Shown: piece after piece, positions 1-9,309 of the stretch
Layout of the letters: the number at the start of each line of letters is the position of its first letter
Numbering within the stretch: position 1 is the first letter of the stretch
Source of the DNA: Carpediemonas membranifera
Lineage: Eukaryota; Fornicata
Reading direction: 5' to 3'
Assembly (NCBI GenBank): GCA_019828565.1
Contig: JAHDYR010000067.1
Coordinates: 434,001 to 498,000 of the forward strand
Length of the DNA stretch: 64,000 nt
Program-made: the position numbers and the translations under genes
Notes under the pieces: model-generated
Seen by the model: the letters and a program-made list of their open reading frames with translations, nothing else
The model's database searches: none
What the model was told of the DNA's origin: nothing

Positions 1-17
1 ACAAGAAGAAGCAAGCG

Positions 18-1046
18 ATGGCTTGTTCTCTTCGTCATGCCCTTATCCACGCTCTGGATGGACTCGCCCCCTCGTCTTACCAGATCAACACCGAGGGTAA
101 GGTCAAGGGTGTGTTCCTCAAGGACTTCGGCGAGATCAACCTATCAAGGCTGCAGGACAACCTGCAGGCAGCATCAGGTACCACTAGCACTGTGGTATGG
201 CAGCCTCCGGTTTCGCGCTACATCAGCATCCCCTTCCAGACCTATTCGAAGAAGAAGGACAAGAGGGCTCGGAAACAGTCTCAACCCGCCCCTCAGTCGG
301 TCGTAACTGTTCGTGACAATCTGGCCAGTGAACACAGACAGCGGGAAGCAGCGCACATCGACCAAGTCGCTTCCCAATTTTCCACATGTGTGGCGCAGGC
401 AACGGCACTTATCCAGACAGGAATGAACCGGCGCCACGCACTCGACAACTTCACTTATCAGCAGCTACGAAACTCATTGCGCATGTGTTGTGGGGTCTGT
501 CACGATCCGATGAATCTGCTGCTGAAGATTGAGGACGACAACTCCCTGCAGTGCCAACAATGCGAGAGGTACTTCCATTATAGCTGTGTCAGTGGCTACT
601 TGGAGGAGCGAATGGCATACCCGGCATCTAACAGGGCCGATAAGCAGAAGATATCCATCTGCGATGACTGTAAGGCAATCAATGGTAACGACGAGTGCTT
701 TCATCGTACACCTCCAACCGAGACCACCCAAGCAGCGGACTGTGGTAGAAGTATTAAGGATGGACCCAGCATGCTCTGCTACTTTTGTTCCAACTGGTTC
801 TGTCCGGATCATATCGCGGACACCGTTTTTGACACTGGAACTGACATGTTGAAGCGTCCTTCTCGTCGTGTTCCGGTGTGCGTGAATTGCTTTCCTCGCA
901 TTCAGAGAGGCCAGCGACAGTTCAACGGTGAGTATACCAACGCTGCCCGCGCTATTACAGAGCCATTGACACTCGCGGATGACGAGGCTCGTGATGATGT
1001 CAGTATCCGCGAGGAGGTGAGTGATGAGGAGGATGACCAAGAGTGA
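18..1046 (+). CDS. PHD/RING-like zinc-finger protein, possibly 5' partial
   Basis: A 342-residue protein from the first visible ATG. The frame is open upstream to the window edge (codons read KKKQA), so the true start may lie outside. Cys/His-rich stretches run from about residue 155 to 290: a CxxC pair (CGVC), CQQC, YFHYSC, ICDDC, then LCYFC, FCPDH and VPVCVNC. This spacing resembles PHD or other cross-braced zinc fingers, which bind histone tails or act in ubiquitin transfer; which of these applies cannot be told. The N-terminal 100 residues are basic and the tail is strongly acidic. It is followed 321 bp downstream by the HEPN-type gene in the same orientation. Its last third (from position 835) is duplicated in inverted orientation at 14883-15094. 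Confidence 0.7.
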   Translation: MACSLRHALIHALDGLAPSSYQINTEGKVKGVFLKDFGEINLSRLQDNLQAASGTTSTVVWQPPVSRYISIPFQTYSKKKDKRARKQSQPAPQSVVTVRDNLASEHRQREAAHIDQVASQFSTCVAQATALIQTGMNRRHALDNFTYQQLRNSLRMCCGVCHDPMNLLLKIEDDNSLQCQQCERYFHYSCVSGYLEERMAYPASNRADKQKISICDDCKAINGNDECFHRTPPTETTQAADCGRSIKDGPSMLCYFCSNWFCPDHIADTVFDTGTDMLKRPSRRVPVCVNCFPRIQRGQRQFNGEYTNAARAITEPLTLADDEARDDVSIREEVSDEEDDQE

Positions 1047-1366
1047 TAAGTGGAATAAAATGAACGAATGACTGATGCGGCACATTCTGTTTACGCTATA
1101 CGACGATTTTAGAGAGCGCCAGAGAGGTGCTGCAGGGAGAGAGCTTGTGCTTGCGTATCCTGAGGGATGCGGGATGGGAGGGGCCGACGTAATTGGCCAA
1201 TCCACGTTTGTGGATCACCTGGTGTCGTCCATACCGGGCGTCTCTCCGCCACAGGCTGTGTTGCTGCGCATGGAAAGCAGTGTTAACTGTGTTCTATTGC
1301 ACGATAGCACGGGGTTATTGACTGATGCGGCACCTACCTTAAATTGCTCGTCATCCACAGTTGTGG
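1047..1366. promoter_or_regulatory. Intergenic region with direct repeat and two palindromes
   Basis: 320 bp between the zinc-finger gene and the HEPN-type gene. It holds a 15-bp direct repeat, TGACTGATGCGGCAC, at 1069-1083 and 1319-1333, the palindrome ATCCACGTTTGTGGAT at 1200-1215, and a second palindrome, CATCCACAGTTGTGGATG, at 1352-1369 that ends exactly on the HEPN gene's ATG. A 103-codon open frame (1075-1386) crosses it but shows no family features. It probably contains the promoter of the downstream gene; the same sequence occurs inverted at 14563-14882. Confidence 0.5.
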
Positions 1367-2374
1367 ATGGACCGATATCGCGCTAAGCATCGCCAAGCAC
1401 CTCTCAAAGGGCAATCATCCGCTCGACAAGATCATCACCTGTTCATTTCACCATGGAACGATGAGCAGCTCCGCATCCTTGGCGATAATGCGCGAGTTCT
1501 TCAGCTGCTCGCCATGATGGTCCCTTGGATGCGGAAGATCTTGGCCTCGCCTGCATTTAACCCCGGGTGCAAGCCCAATAGCACCGAGAAGGACCTCCTC
1601 GGCAAAGAGCTCGAACAGGACGTGGATTCATCAAGAATCCTTCGTGAGATGTCCAATCGAGCGGCGTACAACAAAGCCCATGCCAAGATCATTCGTGATC
1701 TCGTTGAGTACCGGAACCGCGCAGCTCACAATGAGCTTGAGCCCGACACCCTGCCCAAGGTCCTGGAGCTGGTCGAGAGCTTGGCCCAGGCCTTCTCGGT
1801 TCCATTGCACGATAACGTCAGGGCGTTCATCGCGCTGCTTAAGTCGCCAGTGTCGCTCGTTGCGACAAGTGAACATCATGCTCTGACGAAGAAGGTCAGC
1901 ATTCTTGAGGATGAGATTGAGAGGCTGCGTAGCGGCGGCCGTAAGACCATGCTCAGGCTGCCAGGTGTCAGGTCTCAGCCGGAGCCCACCACTTTGGAGC
2001 AGGCAACGATGACGACTTCGGACGTCGGAGACCTGGATGAGCCGAGGCCCAGGCCCGAAGACACGGGCAAGACGCGCGGTACGCTCATGTCCCGCACACT
2101 GACTGCTAGCCAGGTGGACCAGCTAGCTATGGCCAGAACGCATGACCCCCCGCTTGTCCTGTCAGGACGTTGCATCGTGTGCGGGGGCTCATGCGAGACC
2201 TCAGAGTGGGCTTGCCGTCGTACCTCAACGACGACACCCAAAGATCCTTGCCGAACGTTGATTCGGAAGGTTAGGACTGGGAATACTCGCGACGTCTCTG
2301 TCTACCTCACAGATGAGGCATTTGAGTGGGTCAAACGTCGCGATCAGACAGGCAAGAGAGCGAGACAGGAATAA
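1367..2374 (+). CDS. HEPN-type protein with coiled coil and zinc-binding tail, copy 1
   Basis: 335 residues from the ATG at 1367; an in-frame TTG six bases upstream is not needed. Residues 90-150 are predicted helical and contain EYRNRAAHNE, in which RNRAAH (116-121) matches the RNxxxH (Rx4H) signature of HEPN ribonucleases. In that superfamily the Arg and His are the RNA-cleaving residues, used in toxin-antitoxin, CRISPR and eukaryotic RNase L/Swt1-like proteins. A coiled coil follows at about 165-190 (VSILEDEIERLR). Near 269-284 a CIVCG...C pattern suggests a small zinc-binding module like the one at the C-terminus of the kinase at 6602. A copy encoding an identical protein lies inverted at 13555-14562. 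An R1 repeat starts 22 bp past the stop. Assignment to HEPN rests on the motif and its helical context only. Confidence 0.6.
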   Translation: MDRYRAKHRQAPLKGQSSARQDHHLFISPWNDEQLRILGDNARVLQLLAMMVPWMRKILASPAFNPGCKPNSTEKDLLGKELEQDVDSSRILREMSNRAAYNKAHAKIIRDLVEYRNRAAHNELEPDTLPKVLELVESLAQAFSVPLHDNVRAFIALLKSPVSLVATSEHHALTKKVSILEDEIERLRSGGRKTMLRLPGVRSQPEPTTLEQATMTTSDVGDLDEPRPRPEDTGKTRGTLMSRTLTASQVDQLAMARTHDPPLVLSGRCIVCGGSCETSEWACRRTSTTTPKDPCRTLIRKVRTGNTRDVSVYLTDEAFEWVKRRDQTGKRARQE

Positions 2375-2396
2375 ATGAATGTATATGTGCATGTCT

Positions 2397-2768
2397 GGGC
2401 CTCAGCGCTGTCGTTCAGGCCAATCCACGTTTGTGGATCCGTGCAGTTTATGGCTTATCGACCGGACATCTCCTGAACTGAGCGCCAGGGGGCGGAGGTG
2501 GCGTTGGCGTGGGGCGTGGAGGCGCTGGGGGCGGGGGTGGCGTTGATATTGGGCAATTACATAAAGTGCACGGTGCTTGGAATTTCATTCCAACCTCAAA
2601 ATGGCGGGAAAGCATTATTGGAAGGAACTAGTGGCAGCTATGCGGTTCTTTATACTGCAAAAGCAACCAGCTGTCGTCAAAAGCGCGCCATCTACCATCA
2701 ATAACCAACATCTGCGTTGCACTCCACTGTTCTCGGTCGTTAATGCACAAAATCACTAAACAACATCA
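2397..2768 (+). repeat. R1 repeat, copy 1
   Basis: Near-identical to the copies at 4213, 6026, 13067 and 15100. It starts with GGGCCTCAGCG...CAGGCC, which can pair, then the palindrome ATCCACGTTTGTGGAT (2423-2438), a GC-rich GGCG/GGGGGC tract, ATAAAGTGCAC, an E2F-like GGCGGGAAA (TTTCCCGCC on the other strand) and ends in CTAAACAACATCA. It contains an intact 52-codon frame (2601-2759) beginning MAGKHYW. It lies directly 3' of the HEPN gene in the same orientation and runs into the 3' end of the convergent SET gene. This copy loses identity after CAACATCA, about 140 bp earlier than the longest copies. Confidence 0.9.
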
Positions 2769-2807
2769 GAAAGGAACAAAAGATAGATACTATAGACGTC
2801 CGTTTAC

Positions 2808-3524
2808 CTATTCAGCCAGGCGCAGGTACTGACGCGCCGTCTCTCGGGCAGAAGATATACCATGGAGGGATGCGTTCTGGGCAAGGCGCTTGAACGACAC
2901 AACGAACAGCGGAAGTCGCTCCCACTCTCCTTGGGCCCAGTAGTGATGGTCGTACTCGAGTGATAAATATTCGTAGGGGTGAATTGTTCGAACGCACACG
3001 AAGAAGAGAAGCGGGAGCAGTTTCGTCTCATCAGCAGCAACACGAACAAGAACGTGACCAATGTGGCACTGCACATTGGTCACGACCGGGTTGTCGTTGA
3101 TGCGATGGACACCGATTGTTTCAGGGTTGGCGCTGACGCAAAACTGGGTTCCATCGATGAGGTAGTCGTAGTTACCATTTGACTGGCGCTCATGGATGAC
3201 CTCACCAGCATAGACACCGACCAGAGAACCGACGTCGATTCGGTGCGACGAGATGACCCCTTGGCCAACATCGGTGCCCATGAGGGACTTCTGTGGCTCA
3301 AGAAGGATCCCATCTGCGGTCTTAGCGATGCCGTTCTCAAGTAGTTCTTCGCCTGCATGCTCAGAGTCCGCCTTCTTGCCACCTGCACCGAGGAACTGCT
3401 CTCTATCCTCCTTAGAGAGCTTTTTCAGAGACATCAATTTCTCGTAATCATCTAAAGACATTGTAATGTTCTCCTCTTCCTCTGATCCATCTGTAGCAAC
3501 ATGCGGGATCATGATAGTGTGCAT
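2808..3524 (-). CDS. SET-domain protein (putative lysine methyltransferase)
   Basis: 238 residues from the ATG at 3524; an in-frame GTG four codons upstream is less likely. The central part reads like a SET domain: GVISSHRIDVGSLVGVYAGEV, then YDYLIDGTQFCVSA, then HRINDNPVVTNVQ in place of the usual RFINHSCxPN cofactor-binding motif, and EYLSLEYDHHYW in place of ELTYDY. SET proteins transfer methyl groups from S-adenosylmethionine to lysines of histones or other proteins. The conserved NHSC cysteine is missing, so activity is uncertain. It is divergent from the gene at 3591 (66 bp apart), suggesting a shared promoter region, and convergent with R1 copy 1. Confidence 0.65.
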   Translation of the reverse strand: MHTIMIPHVATDGSEEEENITMSLDDYEKLMSLKKLSKEDREQFLGAGGKKADSEHAGEELLENGIAKTADGILLEPQKSLMGTDVGQGVISSHRIDVGSLVGVYAGEVIHERQSNGNYDYLIDGTQFCVSANPETIGVHRINDNPVVTNVQCHIGHVLVRVAADETKLLPLLFFVCVRTIHPYEYLSLEYDHHYWAQGEWERLPLFVVSFKRLAQNASLHGISSARETARQYLRLAE

Positions 3525-3590
3525 TCCTGTTGTCACTCACAATTGCGAAACTCGCTCTCTGTTCCATAACCTGCACATCGGATTTGAACG

Positions 3591-4193
3591 ATGACGACAG
3601 ACAGCCAACAGTGGATCGCATTTGAGCATCTTGCGGCTCTATACACCACTATAAAGCGTGGTAAGATAGAGACCGCAAGTCAATGCATCAACATGATCGA
3701 GGATTCCTGTGTGGAACGATTTGTGATGTTCTGGCTAACTACAGAGAACGCGGCGACGATTTACAACGAGAAAACGGCTGCTCTGCAGGAGAGCTATGGA
3801 GACGGAGTTGTGCGGTGCTCGGGTACGGACAGCATCACGAGAACAATATCATCTTCCTCTCGTGGTGTCGAGCATGTATCGAGCATTGAGCGAGCATCAA
3901 GCGTCATGCAGCGTCACTTGGAGTTCCTGCATTGGGGCAAGATCGCCCTTTCCTGTAGCGGCAGGACGCTAGCTGACTTTGCGACTCAGCACTTCCCCTT
4001 CCGTGTCTCTGATATTGAACGCAAGATTGTCTTCGTGATGGTCACCGTTCCCAATGAGTTCATGGTTTGGTATAAGGCGCTTGTTGACGAGAAGATCGAT
4101 GAAGAAGAGTTTACCTACTACATCATTTATCGTCTTAACTCCAGCGCGAAGGATCACATGGTTGTTAATGCCCTAACCTTCAAATATGAATGA
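3591..4193 (+). CDS. Hypothetical protein, 200 aa
   Basis: ATG start at 3591, stop TGA at 4191-4193. The protein is predicted mostly helical with no signal peptide or clear transmembrane segment, and I recognise no family. It is divergently oriented from the SET gene with a 66-bp gap, and R1 copy 2 begins 19 bp after its stop in the same orientation, the same arrangement as for the other genes of this region. It sits on a single open frame of normal codon composition, so it is probably real. Confidence 0.5.
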   Translation: MTTDSQQWIAFEHLAALYTTIKRGKIETASQCINMIEDSCVERFVMFWLTTENAATIYNEKTAALQESYGDGVVRCSGTDSITRTISSSSRGVEHVSSIERASSVMQRHLEFLHWGKIALSCSGRTLADFATQHFPFRVSDIERKIVFVMVTVPNEFMVWYKALVDEKIDEEEFTYYIIYRLNSSAKDHMVVNALTFKYE

Positions 4194-4212
4194 TCAGAGA
4201 GAGTGATGTGGT

Positions 4213-4723
4213 TAAATGGATTGCAAATGAGTCTTTTTAATGTCTCACCACCTGTTTGGGCCTCAGCGCTGTCGTTCAGGCCAATCCACGTTTGTGGATC
4301 CGTGCAGTTTATGGCTTATCGACCGGACATCTCCTGAACTGAGCGCCAGGGGGCGGAGGTGGCGTTGGCGTGGGGCGTGGAGGCGCTGGGGGCGGGGGTG
4401 GCGTTGATATTGGGCAATTACATAAAGTGCACGGTGCTTGGAATTTCATTCCAACCTCAAAATGGCGGGAAAGCATTATTGGAAGGAACTAGTGGCAGCT
4501 ATGCGGTTCTTTATACTGCAAAAGCAACCAGCTGTCGTCAAAAGCGCGCCATCTACCATCAATAACCAACATCTGCGTTGCACTCCACTGTTCTCGGTCG
4601 TTAATGCACAAAATCACTAAACAACATCAAAAGGACTGTTCATACGTTATTAAACATTGCTTGCTACTTCTGTTTCATCTTATTGTCGTTTACAGCTGTG
4701 TTGTCCTCAACAAATGCCAAGAC
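4213..4723 (+). repeat. R1 repeat, copy 2 (long form)
   Basis: Long form. It includes an upstream block starting TAAATGGATTGCAAATGAG that is shared with copies 3 and 5 but not 1 and 4, then the core with palindrome at 4284-4299, then about 130 bp beyond CAACATCA ending CAACAAATGCCAAGAC. After that the sequence diverges into the gene at 4860. The 52-codon frame is at 4462-4620. Confidence 0.9.
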
Positions 4724-4859
4724 AGATCAACGAGGCGTTCGCGGCTTCCCGTTGAAGACTTGCCATTGCCAGAGAGAGTGCCATGCCTGGCACGTCTCTC
4801 TTCTTGTCTGCCGCGTGAAGGAATCGACCAGGCTGGATTCATGTGCAGCTTATGCAGCA

Positions 4860-6028
4860 ATGGACACTCTGGAGTCAGAACTGCATTTGCAGCAGCTTAT
4901 TGCTGCTATTGAGCTTACTTGTGGCCCTGTCCCATCAGAAAGAAACAACAGACAGGCCCGAAAGATCGCCGCGGTCATTTCTGGTGAGTTTGACAGAGCA
5001 TTCGACCGTTTCTTGCGCGATCTCTTCGCCGACAGCCCGTCTATCATGAAGAGCTAGATCTCCTGGCGGAGATTCCCCAAGAGCCCATTGAAGATGTGCC
5101 TGTCGCGGTAGGAGAAACCGCCAAGCCTGCATCCAAGCTTCAGCCCAAGACCACCAAGTCTGCGAAGAAGAAGGTGCAGACAAAGAAGCTGAGACAGCTG
5201 GCGCCGCGACGCGCTGGTACGCCTGCCCCGACACAACAGCAGGTCATCGTACCACTCAAGAACCTCAGCCGCCAGGAAGAGACAAGCCTTGAAACGTGGA
5301 TTCGCAGCGTGCCGAAAAACTCTGCCATTACCATCGATATCTCTGGGATGGATGGTTTCAACGCCAGTGAGTCGACCCTTCACGAGCTGGAACACTCATT
5401 CCAGGAGAACAACGTCCGAGTTATTCGGGCCTGGATTGCTTACCAGCTTTGTCTCTACGACTGTTTGTCAAGCCAGAAGATTAAGTATAACGAAAACGTG
5501 GCCCCCAGCGACGCCCTGCTCTCAGTGGCTCTTCAGCAGCAGAGGATCTTTGTCCAGGCGAACAAGCAAGGTGCACTTTCCACACGCCTTAACATAACGA
5601 AGACCCCCTTCTACAACAACGTTGTGGAGCGTCTGAAACTGATGGGTGAGACAGAAAGCATGATGTCAAAGTTCCACAACATCATTGGTGTCATCATCAT
5701 CCACTTCGCCGACTTCACTTCCTTGCTGAAGAACCGAATGATCCCGAAGGATAACGATACAGTCAGGGGCTTGAGCACCCTCATTGTTCACAGTCATCTG
5801 TGCATGGTTTACTCAACGGCGAAAGATATCCGTCCTGAGATCTACAATGCTCTGACGACAAGCAGTACATTCCCGCCAGACCTTATGGCGTTTGCAAGAA
5901 TGGCATTTGGTCTCGGACAAACCGCGGCGGTGACCCATGAGTCGCCCGAAAAGCAGAAGCATGCGGACAACACAATAGAGGATGATTCAGAGATCGAGAC
6001 AAGTGGTAAGAGGGTGAGGACTGAGTAA
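4860..6028 (+). CDS. Hypothetical protein with frame change near 4984-5051
   Basis: The main open frame is 5096-6028 (310 codons: basic N-terminal stretch KKKVQTKKLRQLAPRR, then a globular part with IGVIIIHFADF, and a tail SGKRVRTE resembling a nuclear localisation signal). A plausible upstream exon starts at the ATG at 4860 (MDTLESELHLQQLIAAIEL) in another frame. A 68-nt GTGAGT...AAG intron at 4984-5051 would join them in frame; a one-base indel is the alternative. Family unknown. R1 copy 3 begins at its stop codon. The last 30 codons recur inverted at 15608-15698, fused to another R1 copy. Confidence 0.5.
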
Positions 6029-6487
6029 ATGGATTGCAAATGAGTCTTTTTAATGTCTCACCACCTGTTTGGGCCTCAGCGCTGTCGTTCAGGCCAATCC
6101 ACGTTTGTGGATCCGTGCAGTTTATGGCTTATCGACCGGACATCTCCTGAACTGAGCGCCAGGGGGCGGAGGTGGCGTTGGCGTGGGGCGTGGAGGCGCT
6201 GGGGGCGGGGGTGGCGTTGATATTGGGCAATTACATAAAGTGCACGGTGCTTGGAATTTCATTCCAACCTCAAAATGGCGGGAAAGCATTATTGGAAGGA
6301 ACTAGTGGCAGCTATGCGGTTCTTTATACTGCAAAAGCAACCAGCTGTCGTCAAAAGCGCGCCATCTACCATCAATAACCAACATCTGCGTTGCACTCCA
6401 CTGTTCTCGGTCGTTAATGCACAAAATCACTAAACAACATCAAAAGGACTGTTCATACGTTATTAAACATTGCTTGCTACTTCTGTT
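6026..6487 (+). repeat. R1 repeat, copy 3
   Basis: Begins at the TAA stop of the preceding gene and stays near-identical to copy 2 until CTTCTGTT, where it departs into the 3' flank of the convergent kinase gene. Palindrome at 6097-6112; 52-codon frame at 6275-6433. Confidence 0.9.
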
Positions 6488-6601
6488 ACATCTCCTTAGG
6501 ACATTTACTTCTGATTCTGTTTCTGCTCTCTCTTCTCCAGCACCTCTGCCATCTCGAGACCTGTCAGCAGCATTGATCTCATTCCTGCATCACAGAAAGT
6601 A

Positions 6602-7903
6602 TCAATCTCTTTTCGTCCGCTCAATCATTGCAATAAACTGCCTGTGCAGTCTTCCGCGCACACCTTTTGCGCACTTATTGGTGCTCACCTGCCTGTATCC
6701 CTTGTGGCATGTGTCACAGCTGACGTTCTCGCGTCCATGAAGGTCTCTACCACACACTATGCAGCGCCGATAGAAGACTTGACCCTCAAACCCTCGCTGA
6801 CAGCAGTCGGTCAGTCTCTTTCGCTGAGCTGCAGACAGGGTGACCTCTTCTGTATCATCTAACAGAAGCGGACTCGGCTTGGCGACGCATTCATGCACGC
6901 GCATGATGACCTTGAGCTTGTCAAGACATTCGGCAGCAGTGGGACGCTTCGTTGGGTCGAAGTGGAGCATCTGCATTGCCAGGTCGTACAGGCTGAGACA
7001 ATTAGGTGGCGTGGTGCCGCGAATCGGGAGCTCAGAGTTCACGTTGACACACTCGAGGCAATCTTTGAAATGTGTCTGTGCCTGAGGTGACAACTGCAAC
7101 TGCCCACCATAGAATTGGCACCAGTTCAGCAAGCTACCAAGCTTCAGCATCTTCTTCTTCTTGTTGTCGATCTGCGCCATGTTTGCACCCATGTCAGTCA
7201 CCTTCGCGGCAAAGGGGGACTTAGAGAGACCGTTAACGAGCATCATAATGACAATACCGCAAGAGTAAATGTCCGATGCAGGTGTCACGACATAAGAAGT
7301 GACGGAAAGAGCCCCTGCCGTCATGCGCGCGAGCTTGGAGGTGTCGCGTGCAGCAGGAATCACTGAGCGCGAGACAAGGTACTCGTAGAAAAGCTCTGGG
7401 GGCAAATATCCATGGGTGCCGCGATACTCGGATGCGAATCTCAGTTGTATGGCCCACCTGTCGTCGCCATTAGCCGGCTTCCTCATTGCAGACCCAAAAT
7501 CAATGAGGTATCCCTTCTGACTCTTGCTGAAGAGGAAGTTGTCTGGCTTAATATCGCAATGGACAACCCCGTGGTCATGCATGTAGCATACTGCCTGCAG
7601 CAGATGCGAAACATAGCGGAACTGCACGCTGGAGTGAGCCTTGCAGATGCCAGCGAAGGGGGTACAGTTGACCAAAGGAGCCATGAAGGCTGGATCACGG
7701 TCGACAAAACCTGTATCGACGACAGGGAGGACATGCGGACTGTCCTTGAGCGCTAGCAGGGTGGGAACCTCCATATCGTAGTGCTCATCAATCTTGATCA
7801 CGACCTTCAGCTTGTCAGCTCCAAACTCGTGCAGATATTGTCTACTATTACCAGGTAAGGAAGTAAGTCGCTCCAGCTTGTCGCTATCTAGCTCGAACAC
7901 CAT
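6602..7903 (-). CDS. Cdc7-like serine/threonine protein kinase with C-terminal zinc module
   Basis: 433 residues, ATG at 7903. Kinase motifs in order: VVIKID (Lys37), HCDIKPDN (115-122, catalytic Asp117), IDFG (134-137), GTHGYLPPE (about 162-170) and a C-terminal lobe with FDPTKRPTAAECL. The form of the catalytic loop and the GTxGYxPPE activation segment recall Cdc7/CK1-like kinases. The glycine-rich loop is poorly kept. After residue 365 comes CIVCGRDL...CDTC and a basic tail, a zinc-binding module resembling that of the HEPN protein. A TGCACTTTAAG element lies about 25 bp upstream of the start. Convergent with R1 copy 3. A kinase plus SET, OTU and zinc-finger genes would also fit a viral or large-element gene set. 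Confidence 0.8.
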   Translation of the reverse strand: MVFELDSDKLERLTSLPGNSRQYLHEFGADKLKVVIKIDEHYDMEVPTLLALKDSPHVLPVVDTGFVDRDPAFMAPLVNCTPFAGICKAHSSVQFRYVSHLLQAVCYMHDHGVVHCDIKPDNFLFSKSQKGYLIDFGSAMRKPANGDDRWAIQLRFASEYRGTHGYLPPELFYEYLVSRSVIPAARDTSKLARMTAGALSVTSYVVTPASDIYSCGIVIMMLVNGLSKSPFAAKVTDMGANMAQIDNKKKKMLKLGSLLNWCQFYGGQLQLSPQAQTHFKDCLECVNVNSELPIRGTTPPNCLSLYDLAMQMLHFDPTKRPTAAECLDKLKVIMRVHECVAKPSPLLLDDTEEVTLSAAQRKRLTDCCQRGFEGQVFYRRCIVCGRDLHGRENVSCDTCHKGYRQVSTNKCAKGVRGRLHRQFIAMIERTKRD

Positions 7904-8067
7904 GCACAGGTAGCTGTGTGAAATTCGGTCTTAAAGTGCATTTCGCGACAGCTAGCTGTGCGTCGCAACGAGAGAAGTAGCAGTGGAAAACAAGCCAGGA
8001 CTGGCTTATGAATGGTGTTTATGGACATCAGCTATGCTCCAATCATAAACTCTTCCTCTTTACAATG

Positions 8068-9309
8068 TCAGATGAAGGAAAAGACGATACTGTCGGCAGT
8101 ATCGCTCTCTGAGCGCTCCTCATCAATCACATTCTCTTGAATCTCCCCATCACCATCTCTGCCCGCCACCTCCCCGCCATGCTCGTCGTGGTCGATCTTT
8201 GGTTCCTCATCGGCACTCTTGCATAAGTCCACCTCCTCACCAAAGGCGCCCTCCTCGCTCTCCTCGCGAGCTGGCACCTCGTAGTGCATCCACTCTGCCT
8301 GGTAAGCTGGCTCGTCGGACACCGCCTCCTCGTCAGTATCGCCCTCTCTCTCGCCCTCTGGCATCTCTGTCTCGCGAGTCAGCGAGCCGAACTCCGCCTC
8401 CTTGTCAGCCTCGCTCTGCCTCTCTTTCTTCTTAGTATCGTGAAGCTCGATCATTCTGGCCTTGAGCCTGTTGTAAAGCCAGCCATCGAGCATCGGCGGC
8501 ACCAGGTCGGCAGAGCTTGTGATCTCCGGGTTGAGATCAAAGATCGTCGGGCGCCGCGTGGTCGTTAAGTGACTGGACGCCAACTGGTGCCTGAACTGCT
8601 CATCGGTCAGGCTGATGCGCTTGTCCTTAATGACCTTCTGAGGCTTCTCCTGCGGTCTGCCGCGGCGCTCTAGCGTGCCGATAGACTGCATCCTATCGGT
8701 GGACACGTCGATCCGCTGCGCAAAGCGAAGCATGCGAACCGTCAACCCCTGAACCTTGAGCGCCTCCGATACAGCACTGGCCTGCGGGAATCCCGATTTG
8801 AGCGTGCCAAAGCCCATCCAGCTCGGGCACGAGGTAAGGTCTATCGCATCGGGGAGATTACCTTGGAGATACGAATACTCCCAGCCCGTCTGGTTGAGCA
8901 GAATGGCAATGGCGCCATACGGGCTGGGGAGACTCTCAACTGATGCAGGGGACACCTCTTCCTCCTCTTTCCAGGACAACGGCTTCGCAGGGTGTGGCAA
9001 GTCGAAGTTCCGGAAAGACTGAACAGCCGAAACGATCCTCTTAGCCATAGCAGGCGTCTTTGTAGCGAAATAATGCGCCAAATAAGTCGTAACGTTGTCG
9101 CTTCGGACAATCTCGATGCCCTTCTGCATTTCAGCGCCTGTTTCCTGGCAAATGCTGGCCAAAACGTCCTCCAGGTGCTTCTTGTACACACTACGCGTCT
9201 TCACTGAAACTCTATCAGACCAGCGCTTAACAATATCGTCGTTATTTGCAGCTAGAACCTCCATAACACGAGTTTTCTGTTGGTATTGCAATTTCAGAAT
9301 TTCGTACAT
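8068..9309 (-). CDS. Protein with recombinase-like core-binding N-terminus and acidic tail
   Basis: 413 residues, ATG at 9309. Residues 20-115 are helical and resemble the SAM-like core-binding domain of tyrosine recombinases: KRWSDRVSVKTRSVYKKHLEDVLA, then NVTTYLAHYFATKTPAMAKRIVSAVQSFRNF. No catalytic Arg/HxxR/Tyr set follows. The middle part (REPFIFDLNPEIT-type region, about 255-300) is unassigned and the last 110 residues are very acidic. It may be a DNA-binding protein derived from a recombinase, or an unrelated helical protein. Codons 3-11 form one arm of an exact inverted repeat whose other arm lies 150 bp upstream (9452-9475). Confidence 0.55.
   Translation of the reverse strand: MYEILKLQYQQKTRVMEVLAANNDDIVKRWSDRVSVKTRSVYKKHLEDVLASICQETGAEMQKGIEIVRSDNVTTYLAHYFATKTPAMAKRIVSAVQSFRNFDLPHPAKPLSWKEEEEVSPASVESLPSPYGAIAILLNQTGWEYSYLQGNLPDAIDLTSCPSWMGFGTLKSGFPQASAVSEALKVQGLTVRMLRFAQRIDVSTDRMQSIGTLERRGRPQEKPQKVIKDKRISLTDEQFRHQLASSHLTTTRRPTIFDLNPEITSSADLVPPMLDGWLYNRLKARMIELHDTKKKERQSEADKEAEFGSLTRETEMPEGEREGDTDEEAVSDEPAYQAEWMHYEVPAREESEEGAFGEEVDLCKSADEEPKIDHDEHGGEVAGRDGDGEIQENVIDEERSESDTADSIVFSFI

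Noticed and set aside
474-1205. 243-codon minus-strand frame over the zinc-finger gene
   Set aside because: Shadow of the plus-strand gene; no conserved features, while the plus strand shows ordered zinc ligands.
2601-2759. 52-codon frame in each R1 copy as a real gene
   Set aside because: Copies are near-identical, so conservation says nothing, and the diverged relative at 9721 breaks the frame after 14 codons.
4984-4996. 13-nt intron GTGAGTTTGACAG
   Set aside because: Too short to splice and does not put the flanking frames in phase.
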